Of a DNA stretch of 64,000 nt, positions 1 to 9,999 are shown one piece after another. The stretch spans positions 18,314,856 to 18,378,855 of the forward strand of contig CM040117.1 of NCBI GenBank assembly GCA_022559845.1. The letters run 5' to 3'. Source of the DNA: Amorphophallus konjac. Lineage: Eukaryota > Streptophyta > Magnoliopsida > Alismatales > Araceae. The translations under genes and the position numbers were made by a program. A model generated the notes under the pieces. It saw only the letters and a list, made by a program, of their open reading frames with translations, did no database searches and was not told the DNA's origin. The stretch's first letter is position 1. Every line of letters starts with the position of its first letter.

Positions 1-35
1 AGCACATTAGAACAAAACAGACCACAATGCACAAT

Positions 36-80
36 GGATTTTTAGGTGGTTCGGTCCAGCAGACCTACATCCACCCCACA
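36..80 (-). other. SIRE LTR signature block
   Basis: The plus strand reads TTTTTAGGTGGTTCGG followed by a short inverted C/T-rich stretch and CATCCACCCC. The same block is at 4756-4802, 14176-14223 and 45487-45530. In the sense orientation it is a GGTGGA...CCGAACCACCTAAAA block downstream of the TATA box. I recognise it as typical of the R/U5 part of SIRE-like Copia LTRs; its role (3' end formation or packaging) is inference. Confidence 0.6.
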
Positions 81-436
81 CTCAACCCGAGTGTGGCTTC
101 CTGCTGACTCACAGCTTGAACAGCTGGGCATCACAGCTTGCCTTACATCCGCTGGGCAACACAGCTTGCCGTCCGAGGAATCCTCCTCGCCCCGCTGAGC
201 AACACAGCTTGCTGTCCAGTGGAATCCTCCACTGCAATCCGCTGGGCAATACAGCTTAGCCGTCCAGAGGCAACACCTCTGCAATCCGCTGACTAACAGC
301 TTGAAGAGGATGTAAAATAGAAAACAGAAAATGGAAATAAACAGCAATCTGAAAGCTGTAAACAATGAAGCACAATGTGGCTCTTAAAGAGCTGGATGGC
401 CTGGATTTGATCCACGGTCCATCAAGAACAGATCTC

Positions 437-600
437 CCTCGATCTCACTCTCTTTCTTCACTCTCTCTCTTTTTCTTTCTTCTCTGCTGCACTTCTCTTC
501 TTCCCTCGATCTCTGTTCTCCTTTTCTCTCTTTCTCTTTTTCTTTTCTTCTGCTGGATCGTGGAAGCTCTCTCTTCTTTTTCCCTTTTTCTTCTCTCAGC
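437..600. repeat. Pyrimidine-rich tract, GA-rich leader on the minus strand
   Basis: The plus strand is almost entirely C/T with TCTCTTTCT repeats. On the minus strand it lies just downstream of the TATA-like box at 653-660, so it would be the GA-rich start of the element RNA. Long open frames here come from low complexity and are not genes. Confidence 0.7.
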
Positions 601-652
601 TTCTGCTCTCTGGCTTCGATCACGATCAGCCTCCATCTGAAGACGAAGGCTC

Positions 653-660
653 CAATATAT
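653..660 (-). promoter_or_regulatory. TATA-like box of LTR-0
   Basis: Plus ATATATAC reads GTATATAT on the minus strand. It lies between the motif-rich U3 (higher coordinates) and the GA-rich leader (lower coordinates), as expected for an LTR promoter firing leftwards. Confidence 0.5.
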
Positions 661-822
661 ACCAGCAGCAGTAGGGAGATAGGGCGTGTGCTTCCCACGC
701 CTTCCGTCCAGAAGATTCCTCCTCGGATCACGTGCTCAGCACCCACCTCGGATCACGTGTCAGGTGCCAGCTTCAGGTCACGTGTCCATTCATCAGTACG
801 CTCAGCAACTGGAGTTGAGGTG

Positions 823-1168
823 GCGTCAACACACTTGCTCCAAAGGGTTGACGCAGCCTTCAGAGATCTTCAACCTTTTTAACTGCTGCGTCGACTCCAT
901 CAGCCTGCTGCGTTGACGCATCGGTGATCCAGTGATCAAGTCTTCAGCAGATGGGCGTGCTGCGTCGACGCTCTCAGCATGCTGCGTTGACGCATGGAGC
1001 TGCAGCATCGATGCTGCCAATGTACTCCAGAGGCTGCAATAAGGGATACTTGAACTGCTGCGTCCACGCTACTTGATCAATGCGTTGACGCACCAGAATA
1101 ATCCACAAGCTTCTTTCTTGATTGTTTGAACTACTGCGTCCACGCCACTTGATCAAGGCGTTGACGCA
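823..1168. repeat. Array of GCGTYGACGC palindromic motifs in U3 of LTR-0
   Basis: About ten copies of GCGTTGACGC, GCGTCGACGC or GCGTCCACGC lie within 350 bases, for example at 887, 910, 962, 983, 1060, 1082, 1136 and 1158. Two more are near 2342 and 2373. The GCGTCGACGC form is a perfect palindrome. Spacing is irregular, so this is not a simple tandem duplication. The copies contain TGACG and TTGAC cores known for TGA-bZIP and WRKY factors; binding is inference. Confidence 0.7.
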
Positions 1169-1324
1169 TTGGTGTGTTCCAGTAGCTAAAATTGGATGTC
1201 TTCATCCCTCTTGCGTTAAGGGGTTCCTTAGCCTCTTCAGTCCCTGTCAGAAAGATGAAACGAAGTCATCAGTTCTAAGTTTATGCATTGCATTGTATAG
1301 ACTTTGCTGTGAAAGTAAAGGCTA

Positions 1325-2345
1325 AAGCAACGTACAGACTTTATGATACTTAGATGAAAAATAGGCGAAAGCAATGTAGAGACTTCAGACTGCAGGAACG
1401 TGTGAACAATCAGTGTGTAGACTCTTCAACCGACAGCCTTTGAAGCACGAAGGCAATGTACAGACTTTGCCTTAAAATGAATGTAAAGACTTAGAATCAA
1501 AGAGGCGTTGTGTATACTTTGAACTAGTGTACAGACTTGGAAGCTTGAGCCAATGAATAGACTTGAAACGCTTAAGGCGATGTACAGACTTGTTGAGGCT
1601 CAAGCAGTGTACAGACTTTGAAGCGTTGAACCCAATGTACAGACTTCACGCTGTACAGACTTTACTTATGAAACGTAGGGAAAGACCTCAATGTATAGAC
1701 TTTGCCTTGAACGAAGGTCAGTGAAGAATGTATAGACTTTCACGATGTGTAGACTTTGGATACGTGAAAGCTACAGTGAAGGAGTGTACACACTTGACCA
1801 ATTCAAGGGCGAATCAAGTGTACAGACTCTGAGTCCAAACCCAACGGCTGTACAGACTTAGAATGTGAAGACTGATGTACAGACTTCATTAATCAAAGCA
1901 TGAATGAGACGCTGTACACACTTAGCCTAGGACAATGTATAGACTCAATCAAATGAAGAGCTTCCAACGTATGGACTTAAGTTAAGTGCATTGGCTGTAC
2001 AGACTTCAATTTGAAGATGCCCGGTGTACAGACTTCGAATGAAAACCAATGTGTAGACTTTGCCTTAGACGCTAAGTGAGACGCTCAATGTACACACTTC
2101 AAGTCCAGTGTATGGACATTGCCTTAGACTCTAAATGAAACGGACTTTAGCCAATGCAATGCAAAGGCTTGAATGAGAGTCCAATGTATAGACATATTGC
2201 GAGCATGCTGCAGCCATTGTACAGGCTTGTCAATGTATGGACTTTAAGTCCAATGCAAAGCAGCAATGTATAGACATTAGACTTCGCCATGCTTACACTA
2301 AGCGATGTACACACTTGCTGAAGCACTGTGTAGACTTATAGAGTT
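1325..2345. repeat. Array of about 30 TGTACAGACTT-type motifs in U3 of LTR-0
   Basis: Copies of TGTACAGACTT, TGTATAGACTT, TGTGTAGACTT and TGTACACACTT recur every 15-40 bases, for example at 1456, 1530, 1580, 1608, 1691, 1849, 1876, 2026 and 2328, embedded in otherwise unrelated sequence. The array lies upstream of the TATA-like box for minus-strand transcription. The SIRE-1 LTRs carry a matching array. Confidence 0.8.
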
Positions 2346-2572
2346 GACGCTGCATACTTGAGAATGCTCACAGCGTTGACGCTACATGACACACTCATGC
2401 AATCACCACAGACTGAATCAGATATAACACACTCAAGCATTCAAATCAACATGCCATCATCATAAAGAAAACACAATATCATAATGCACTCACTGTGTTG
2501 CAATCATCAAAACAAGACAGCATTGCTATCATCAAAACACATAGCACATGCTTGTGCCTAAGGGGCACAACA

Positions 2573-3291
2573 CATACCACGTTAGCTCCCGACGCCCTGT
2601 TGGCACTGATGAAGAGAAGAAGAGACAAACATACCACGTCAGCTCCCGACGCCCTGTCGGTACTAATGAAGAAAAGAAGAGACCAACATACCACGTCAGT
2701 TCCCGACACCCCGTCGGCACTGATGAAGAGAAGAAGAGACAAATATATCATGTCAGCTCCCGACGCCCTGTCGACACTAATGAAGAGAAGAAGAGACCAA
2801 CATACCACGTCAGTTCCTGACTCCCTGTTGGCACTGATGAAGAAAAGAAGAGACCAACATACCACGTCAGTTCCCGACACCCTGTCAGCACTGATGAAGA
2901 GAAGAAGAGACAAACATATCACGTCAGCTCCCGACGCCCTGTCGGTACTGATGAAGAGAAGAAGAGACATACATACCACGTCAGCTCCCGACGCCCTGTC
3001 GGCACTGACGAAGAAAAGAAGAGACCAACATACCACGTTAGTTCCCGACACCCCGTCGGCACTGATGAAGAGAAGAAGAGACAAGCATACCACGTCAGCT
3101 CCCGACGCCTTGTCGGCACTGATGAAGAGAAGAAGAGACCAACATACCACGTCAGTTCCTGACGCCATGTTGGCACTGATGAAGAAAAGAAGAGACCAAC
3201 ATACCACGTCAGTTTCCGACACCCCGTCGGCACTGATGAAGAGAATAAGAGACAAACATACCACGTCAGCTCCCGACGCCCTGTCGGCACT
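2573..3291. repeat. 57-bp minisatellite, left part (about 12.6 copies)
   Basis: The unit is 57 bases, running ATACCACGTCAGCTCC through GACGCCCTGTCGGCAC to GATGAAGAGAAGAAGAGACAAAC. Copies differ by a few substitutions (gagaccaac/gacaaac, cgacgcc/cgacacc). Because 57 is a multiple of three, open frames run through on both strands, but they are periodic artefacts. The array is interrupted at 3291 by the Athila insertion and resumes at 27013. Confidence 0.92.
3287..3291. repeat. Left target-site duplication of the Athila element
   Basis: GCACT directly precedes the LTR start TGATAACG at 3292. The other end of the element is followed by GCATT at 27013-27017: four of five bases match, both taken from the GCACTGATGAAG part of the minisatellite unit. 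Confidence 0.75.
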
Positions 3292-4245
3292 TGATAACGC
3301 GAAAATTCATCGTTTAAAACACGCGTATCAATCTTAAAAATTTCTACTCGCACTAGATGAAAGAGAGACATAATATGGTGGCGAGAAGGGTCGAATCCAC
3401 AGGGAAGAATAGATTTTTAGAGTTAACAACCTTGGAGTCCTTTGGAAAATACTTGTGATTTTTCTTTGCTTAAAGAAAATAGTGAAATGATGAACAAACC
3501 AAACACTTAATTAAAAATACCTATGACTATGCACCTATGCTATAGAAAATAATTGCATGAAGTGAAAAGAAGAGATAGAAGGAGGTAGAGAGGGTAGAAG
3601 ATCAAAAACTAGATCAAAAGAATAACTTCTTTTATTAACTTAAAAGAAAGAGTACATGAAGTGTAAGACAAGCTTATAATAAAGATGTGACGAGATTACA
3701 ATGAAGTAAAATAAAACTAAAGCAATAACAAAAAGAGGAGCATGAGGTGAGAAGATGGTAGTAGCAATGGTGATGACGTCGTCGTCTCCTCCTCGCCGAG
3801 CCTTACAGAGGATCGCTCCGTCTTGAAAGAGATCGCCGTGGAAAGAGGTGGATGAAGAAGCCGTCGTCGTCCACGTCACGAGCCTTGGAACGTCGCCCGC
3901 CTTGATGTGCACGCCGCCATGAAAGGAGAGTTCTGGAGGATAAACTTTGGAGAGAAATATAGAGAGGAATGTGTAAGGGTTTGTGTAGAGATGACGAAGA
4001 AAGAAGATGAGAGAATAAAATAGTGGGAAAATAAATATAACTAGTAAACGGAGAATAATTAGAGAAAGTGATAGAAGAAGCAAATCTAGATCTAAAAGAG
4101 AGGAAGAACATTGGTGAAGAACTCAGAGAGAAAAGAAGAGTGAAAGAGCTTCAAAACGGAGGAAGAATAGAGTGTAGTGCCTCAGATGAACAGTGAAATC
4201 ACAAGACAGCGAGTTGAAAAATGGGAAATAACTTTCAAAACAGAA

Positions 4246-4531
4246 AGAATTCGAAGATGATTTAGAAGAAGAAGTTGAATATCTTTTAAAAACAAAGAAC
4301 GTTTATGAAGAAATCAAGAGAAGAAAATGACTAGAAGGGTGAGAAATAAGGGGAAGAACAGAGAGAAATATTGGTTCGCAGATGAACATGATAATACATT
4401 GAAAAATATAAATTATCTTAAAAATCAGAAGGAATTAGAAGATGATGCAGAAGAAGAAGTTGTAGAGGACGTAAAAACAAAGAACTTTCATGAAGACAGT
4501 AAGAGGTGAAGAGGGATAAAATTAAAGAACT
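4246..4531. repeat. Diverged ~186-bp tandem repeat inside the Athila LTR
   Basis: GAATTCGAAGATGATTTAGAA at 4246 and GAATTAGAAGATGATGCAGAA at 4432 start two related units, both followed by AAAACAAAGAAC and a TCATGAAGA/TTATGAAGA stretch. The 5' LTR has the same two units near 26005 and 26187. A third partial unit follows the SIRE-1 insertion at 16197. Confidence 0.65.
4390..4531. repeat. 142-bp direct repeat flanking SIRE-1, left copy
   Basis: 4390-4531 (GATAATACATTG ... GAACT) is repeated at 16156-16298 directly after the other end of SIRE-1, with about ten differences. The 5' LTR of the same Athila element has only one such stretch at this place (from 26149). This is far longer than the 5 bp expected of an LTR-element target duplication. 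Confidence 0.85.
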
Positions 4532-4755
4532 TGTTGTGTAGTGGACAGCGGATCTAGAGGGGAGGGGTGAATAGATCTGCCTCTCTTTTCGCAATACAAC
4601 CCTCTATAAGGCTAGTTAAAAATAATTGGAGCGGAATACAACTAGCTTAGCGATATATAAAACGATTTGCTTAGAAATATGATTTCACAATATAGAGATT
4701 GAACCTAAGCATGCATCTAAAACATATCAATCGCATAATCAAACCACAACACAAA

Positions 4756-4802
4756 AGATTTTAAGGTGGTTCGGACTGAATCCCCAGTCCTACGTCCACC
4801 CC
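4756..4802 (-). other. SIRE LTR signature block, SIRE-1 3' LTR
   Basis: TTTTAAGGTGGTTCGG followed by a short hairpin-like ACTGAATCCCCAGTCC and TACGTCCACCCC. It is equivalent to 36-80 and repeated in the 5' LTR at 14176-14223. Confidence 0.6.
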
Positions 4803-5352
4803 TCACCAAATCCGGTGAGGCTTCACTAGTGCAGCACACCAAACCGCAAATCGGAGAACCACCGATTGCCTTCCTACTAACCACCGGTAGGGACGTCAAC
4901 ACCGCAGATCGGACAACCTCCGATTGCCTTCCTACTAACCACCGGTAGGGACGATTCTCAACTTTCAAGTGTTTGAGTGAAATAGAAAAAGAACAACTTA
5001 TGAAAAACACTCAAACAAGATATAGAATATGTTTAAGAGAAAAGATCTTGTCTGAGATTTGCTGGAGCTTGAATCTCTTGAGGATTCGATGAAGAGCTTA
5101 TTCCCGGAGTAGCTTGATTTCCTTCTTGGAATACGCTCCTTCTAGCTTCCTTTGATCACCCTTCTTGCCCTTGAGTGCTTCTAGCTTTGTTGGAGATTGC
5201 TTGGTTTCAGATCTGAGCTTGAATCACCTTGGATGGATGAAGAACTTCCTCCCGAAACACTGTTCACGGAGATGCTACAGTACCACGAAAATGGCCTCCC
5301 TTGATCTCCATTGAAGCCTTGTAGTGTTAGGGTTTCCAACCCCTCATGTGTT

Positions 5353-5362
5353 GGTTTTATAG
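5353..5362 (-). promoter_or_regulatory. TATA box, SIRE-1 3' LTR
   Basis: Plus GGTTTTATAG reads CTATAAAACC on the minus strand. It lies downstream of both motif arrays in the transcription direction. The same sequence is at 14774-14783 in the 5' LTR, which would drive the element RNA. Confidence 0.7.
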
Positions 5363-5500
5363 ACCTTGAATGGTCCTTGGACATCCTTCAGACCAGATCC
5401 ATAATTTATGGGTGATTAGGTGACTTTTGGATTAAAGAAATCCATGGAAAGGGGCTTGCCACGAGGTGAAAATCGAAGTCAAATATGACTGCATCAGGGC

Positions 5501-5675
5501 TGGCGGTCGACCTGTGGCTTTTGGCGGTCGACCTCTACTGAGAAATCTGTAAACGGGCGGTCCATGGGATTTTCGGTCGACCGCTACTGGCTGGCGGTCG
5601 ACCTGCAGCTGACAGAACTGCAGACGGGAGTCTGCTGGCTGGGGCGGTCGACCGCCCCTGTGCTGGCGGTCGACC
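5501..5675. repeat. Array of GGCGGTCGACC motifs in SIRE-1 U3
   Basis: Six copies containing GGTCGACC at about 5502, 5523, 5574, 5593, 5643 and 5664, plus a partial GGGCGGTCC at 5556. The full form GCGGTCGACCGC is a perfect 12-base palindrome. The 5' LTR copy (14920-15096) shows two decayed sites, TTGATCGACCGC and GGCAGTCGACTGCC. Confidence 0.8.
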
Positions 5676-5867
5676 ACCAGCTGGGCAGCCCCTGGTCCAG
5701 CCCGGGTCGGTCCGTTAGCCACTTTAGCTCCGTCGCTTGTGTCCATTAGCAGCCTGTTCATGTCTGTAACTTCATCCTTGTTGGTCTAGAAAGTACCAAC
5801 TGAATCTTTGTCTTTTGACTCTCATCTTGTGCAGTGACCTTGGCTATTTGAATGAAGCTTATAGTTG

Positions 5868-6625
5868 TTGTATAGACTTTGCATCAAGGCTTGGACGTGT
5901 AGACTTTGTGTGCATGTATGAACTCTGTACAGACTTTGCACCTTGAGCATGCATGAGCTTGTACAGACTTGCTTCATGAACGTACAGACTTGGTAACTTG
6001 ATGCACGAACACAACAGAACGCAATGTATAGACTTTGCGTGTGAAGTAGCCGGCCAATGTATAGACTTGTGTTGCAGCCATCAACCAACGTACAGACTTG
6101 GAGTTGTGCTAGCAGCCAACGTACAGACTTCATCTTGTGCAACGTACAGACTTTGTTTTGTGCATGTAGCCAACGTATAGACTTCATCTGTAGCAACGTA
6201 CAGACTTCATCTGCCGCAACGTACAGACTTCGTGTTGTGCAACGTACAGACTTTGAGTTGTGCATGCAGCCAACGTACAGACTTCATCTGCAGCAACGTA
6301 TAGACTTTGCGTGCAGCAATGTATAGACTTTGAGTTGTGCATGCAGCCAACGTACAGACTTCATCTGCAGCAACGTATAGACTTTGTGTGCAACAACGTA
6401 TAGACTTCGAGTTGTGCTAGGCAGCCAACGTACAGACTTCATGTTCAGCAACGTACAAACTTTGTCCAACGTATAGACTTCGTCCAATGTACAGACTTTG
6501 TCCAACGCATAGACTTTGTCCAACGTACAGACTTAGTCCAACGTATAGACTTTGTCCAACGTATAGACTTCGTCCAATGTACAGACTTTGTCCAACGTAT
6601 AGACTTTGTCCAACGTATAGACTTG
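5868..6625. repeat. Array of about 30 CGTACAGACTT/CGTATAGACTT motifs in SIRE-1 U3
   Basis: The motif recurs every 15-35 bases. From about 6465 it becomes a regular 17-bp tandem (GTCCAACGTATAGACTT), about nine units here and eight in the 5' LTR. The array lies upstream of the TATA box on the minus strand. It gives spurious frames rich in RWTKS repeats. Confidence 0.88.
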
Positions 6626-6776
6626 GAATGCAGTGCACATGCCCGCAACATGTTCGATGAAATGACAAACTGCTTAAACAGATACACAATTGATATCATA
6701 TGCAAACACAATGTGACTTATAGTAGTTGCTATCATCAAAACCATAATAGTAATCATGGTGCACATGTGTTCAACA

Positions 6777-6790
6777 TTCTCCCCCTTTTT
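6777..6790 (-). other. Polypurine tract of SIRE-1
   Basis: TTCTCCCCCTTTTT in plus sense gives AAAAAGGGGGAGAA directly before the 3' LTR on the minus strand, where plus-strand DNA synthesis is primed. It is preceded on the minus strand by GTTGCCATCATC, as in SIRE-2 at 47256. Confidence 0.85.
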
Positions 6791-8604
6791 GATGATGGCA
6801 ACACTGTGAGTCATTATATGGCAGAAATAGATAAGATGGCAAAGTGTATGATATATGTAACATATGCAGCTCAAGATCCATGATAGTAATAGCATGTGAA
6901 TGCAATTATGAATGCAGATATGAATGCTATGCATTGGATACACAAATGAGATGCACAAAGTGAATCTCCCCCGTACACCATTCACTCATCCATAGCTCTT
7001 ACAAAGGACTCACACAAAGAATTCTCCCCCTTTGCCAACAGCAAACAGGATGGATAAAGTAGAGTAGGTGACAAAGGTCGGTGAGACCAAAGGTGAAGGA
7101 GAGGGGAGAGCAAGCCATAATATGCAAACCTGAAACATATCACGAGCAACATGTACGGGTCAAAGCTAATGAAATCCGATATCATCAACAGAGTTCGAAG
7201 AGCATCTACATCGAAGATTTAATAGAAATGAACCAAAGGTGCATATCATTGCAATGTTTAACCTTCCCTTGTCTTATATATCCATATTCAATAACTGCTA
7301 AGGGAATAACACAAAAACTAGTATTGAGACTAAACAGACATGAGTAGAGCATGGAATGTTATGATCACAACAAATGTAATGTTCAGTATTTTTTGCATTT
7401 GAAGGCACAAGACTCATATTTTACGAGCAGTCAAGTCTAGTACATGCCTCCTAGCCATAAGAATACACGTTGTTTAGACGCCAGTATTCCAAGGTATTTG
7501 GTAAGACTGACTATGATGCTTAAAAATGAACAGAGATAGCAAAGTCATTCATGACATATCCAAACTCATTTCTGTGATGGGAAGATATGTTTCTCAGTGA
7601 TTATGCCATTGCTCTACCTAGAGGCCAAATGTATTAAGACAGAGATAACAGGGGCACATCATGACATGTCATTCGTCACTTGATTTGATAACGGGACATA
7701 TTTCTCCGTGCAACAATATCATTGCTCTGTCAAATTTATTTTTCAAGAATTCCAGCTCATCAAGATGTTTAACACCAATACTAACCTCTAGAGTATCACC
7801 AAGATTGTCATGAAATTTGGATTTTCAGATAGCAGGATAGTCATTCAAAGCATAATATGCAGTCTCTAGTTAAGGTCTATTAAAACCAAGAACATAGATG
7901 ATTTCAGAACCAATATTTCAGAACTTCAAGGAAATCATTAAATCTGAACCGATTTCATTGAATGGATAATCATCAGGGCACATAATAGAAAGCTCTTACT
8001 CCATATGTCCGTCTGTCTCATGAACGGTATTGTCAAACTGGAAGCCAGTGAAGTTCAGATTGCAAGAGATAAGAAAAGCAACAAAACTCCCCCTAAAGAT
8101 ATGCAGAGAATGCACTCAAGGAGTTATGTTTGCAAGTAAATGTACGGACAAACATCAAGGAGTGAGAGAGTAGAACCATGCAGGGGTTGACCTGATCAAA
8201 CATGAATTTGGCAGGCATGAAATGCATGACCCAACACATGGTTGTACATGAATGAAAATGAAACATATGCATGAATGCTGCAAGGTGACAACTCCCCCTT
8301 ATTATATGGCCTATATGCGACAATGACTCATGGTACTTGGCGGAGGTGAAACCTCACGCATATTGAGTGTTTCTAGGCAAGCATAACCTGCCTTTCATAC
8401 ATCAACATTTGATATACCATGGCCATGCAAGAATGATGCTACACAAATCATGCAATACATTATGAACATGAATTCATTTTTATTATGCATCATGACTACA
8501 TGCAATGCGACACATATGTAAAATGACATATTGTCATATAAACAATGCATGTACACCAATCTGCAAAAACACACACTAAATTGAACCAAATCATCATTTC
8601 AATT
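6791..8604 (-). other. SIRE-1 spacer between pol and the 3' LTR
   Basis: No frame here resembles a protein, and the env-like frame known from some SIRE elements is absent. Several extra polypurine-like tracts occur (AATCTCCCCCGTAC at 6965, TTCTCCCCCTTTG at 7021, ACTCCCCCTAAAG at 8087, AACTCCCCCTTATT at 8290). Confidence 0.7.
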
Positions 8605-9999
8605 TTAATTGGCCTGAGGTCGGCAAAGACCAAGCTCCCTTCTAAGTGTAGAAAACATGTCATTACACAAGGGCTTGGTGAAAATATCAGCAATTTGATT
8701 TAGAGTATCAACAAAATGCAGTTCAAAATTTTTCTTACTGACATCGTCTCTAATGAAGTGATGCCTAATCTCAATATGCTTAGTCCTAAAGTGCTGGACT
8801 GGATTTTTTGCAAGGTTGATAGCACTATTGTTATCACACAGAATCGGGACACAACCAAGATCCACCAAGTAGTCTTGGAGTTGGTATTTAATCCACAACA
8901 CTTGGGTGCCACAGTTCCCCGCAACAACATATTCTACCTCCGCGGTTGAGAGGGCAACCGAGTGTTGTTTCTTGGAGGCCCAAGAAACTAAACATCCGCC
9001 TAGAAACTGGCAATAGCCACTAGTACTCTTATGATCCAGCTTGCATCCAGCGTAATCCGCATCAGAATAAGATATAAGAGATAAATCACATGATGACGGA
9101 TACCACAATCCCAAATCTTGAGTGCCGGTAAGATATCGAAGGATACATTTGACGGCAGTCAAATGAGATTCTATAGGACTAGCTTGAAATCTAGCACAAA
9201 GGCATACACTAAACTGAATATCTGGTCGGGATGCAGTTAAATAAAGTAAAGAACCAATCATACCTCTATAGACCTTTGCATCCACTAATTTACCATTTTC
9301 ATCCCAATCCAGTGATGTTGTGGTGCTCATAGGAGTTGCAATGATTTTGCTGTTTGCCATGTCAAATCTTTTTAGCAGCTCCTTGATGTATTTGGATTGA
9401 TTTATGAAGCACCCATCTTCTCCTTGGTTGACCTGCAAATCGAGAAAGAATTGAAGTTCTCCCATTAGGCTCATCTCAAATTTGCTAGTCATGAGGTTAG
9501 CAAATTCCTCACACATTTCAGATTTTGTAGAACCAAACACAATGTCATCAACATAAATTTGAACAATCAAGATGTTCTTTCCTTACTTCTTGGTGAAAAG
9601 TGTTTGGTCTACCTTACCTCGTGTGTACCCTTTTTCAATGAGGAATGAGCTTAGTCTCTCATACCAAGCTCTTGGTGCTTGCTTAAGTCCATAAAGCGCC
9701 ATGTCTAGCTTGTATACAAAATCTGCATTGTTAGAATTCGCAAAGTCAGGGGGCTGCTCAACATAGACTTCTTCTTTGATCAAGCCATTCAAGAAAGTAC
9801 TTTTTACATCCATTTGATATAGCTTCATTCTAAGGGAGCATGCAAAAGCAAGTAAAATTCTGATGGCTTCGAGTCTAGCAATTGGGGCATAAGATTCATC
9901 AAAGTCTACCCCAAACTCTTGATTATACCCTTGAGCCACCAATCTAGTCTTATTTCTTATTATCTTGCCATCCTCACTTAGTTTGTTCCTAAAAACTCA
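8605..9999 (-). pseudogene. SIRE-1 reverse transcriptase and RNase H (broken)
   Basis: Copia reverse transcriptase followed by RNase H, the C-terminal part of the polyprotein. RT starts near 9996 and runs through VAQGYNQEFGVDFDESYAP (9940-9880), MDVKSTFLNG (about 9810) and YGLKQAPRAWYERL (about 9680). The catalytic YVDDI is intact near 9550. RNase H shows YSDADYAGC (near 9065), STAEVEY (near 8945) and the C-terminal IADIFTKPL (near 8655). Stops at 9997-9999 and 9583-9585 break it without a frame change. It ends at a natural-looking stop at 8605-8607. It would copy the element RNA in cytoplasmic particles if intact. Confidence 0.88.

Larger units (their letters stand above)
1..2572 (-). mobile_element. 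LTR of a SIRE-type Copia element (LTR-0), cut by the window start
   Basis: Read on the minus strand this matches the plan of the two other SIRE LTRs in the window: an end in ...CAACA (plus sense) at 2568-2572, a long motif array (U3), a TATA-like box near 655, a GA-rich leader, and the CCGAACCACCTAAAA signature at 36-80. The right end abuts minisatellite DNA, not a polypurine tract and pol. So it should be the 5' LTR of an element extending left of the window, or a solo LTR. The first 100-250 bases or so of the LTR (plus sense) lie outside. No coding sequence is seen in it. Confidence 0.72.
3292..4531 (-). mobile_element. Athila 3' LTR, first piece
   Basis: This aligns base for base with 25052-26300 (same TGATAACGCGAAA start, same AGGGAAGAAnAGATTTTTAG stretch). 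It is broken at 4531 by SIRE-1 and continues at 16156. The two pieces together total 2108 bp against 1961 bp in the 5' LTR; the excess is the duplicated stretch at the insertion site. Confidence 0.9.
4532..6776 (-). mobile_element. SIRE-1 3' LTR (2245 bp)
   Basis: It starts TGTTGTGTAGTGG at 4532 and ends TTCAACA at 6776, matching 13953-16155. On the minus strand it has a U3 with two motif arrays (5868-6625 and 5501-5675), a TATA box at 5353-5362 and the SIRE signature block at 4756-4802. It is 42 bp longer than the 5' LTR, and the internal order of its motif array differs. Confidence 0.9.

Noticed and set aside
1325..2345. CRISPR-like repeat-spacer array
   Set aside because: Motif is only about 11 nt, degenerate, irregularly spaced, and sits in the LTR of a plant retrotransposon.
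2479..3371. Long open frames on both strands with 19-residue repeats (280, 261 and 150 residues)
   Set aside because: They arise from the 57-bp minisatellite, whose unit is a multiple of three. All frames stay open by periodicity; no start context or protein family supports them.
3640..4111. Minus-strand frames of 147 and 102 residues in the Athila LTR
   Set aside because: Lie inside the LTR and are only partly kept at 25397-25669; no known protein.
5822..6711. Frames rich in RWTKS or YVGQSL repeats
   Set aside because: Products of the 17-bp U3 motif array in the SIRE-1 LTR (also at 15300-16145); not proteins.
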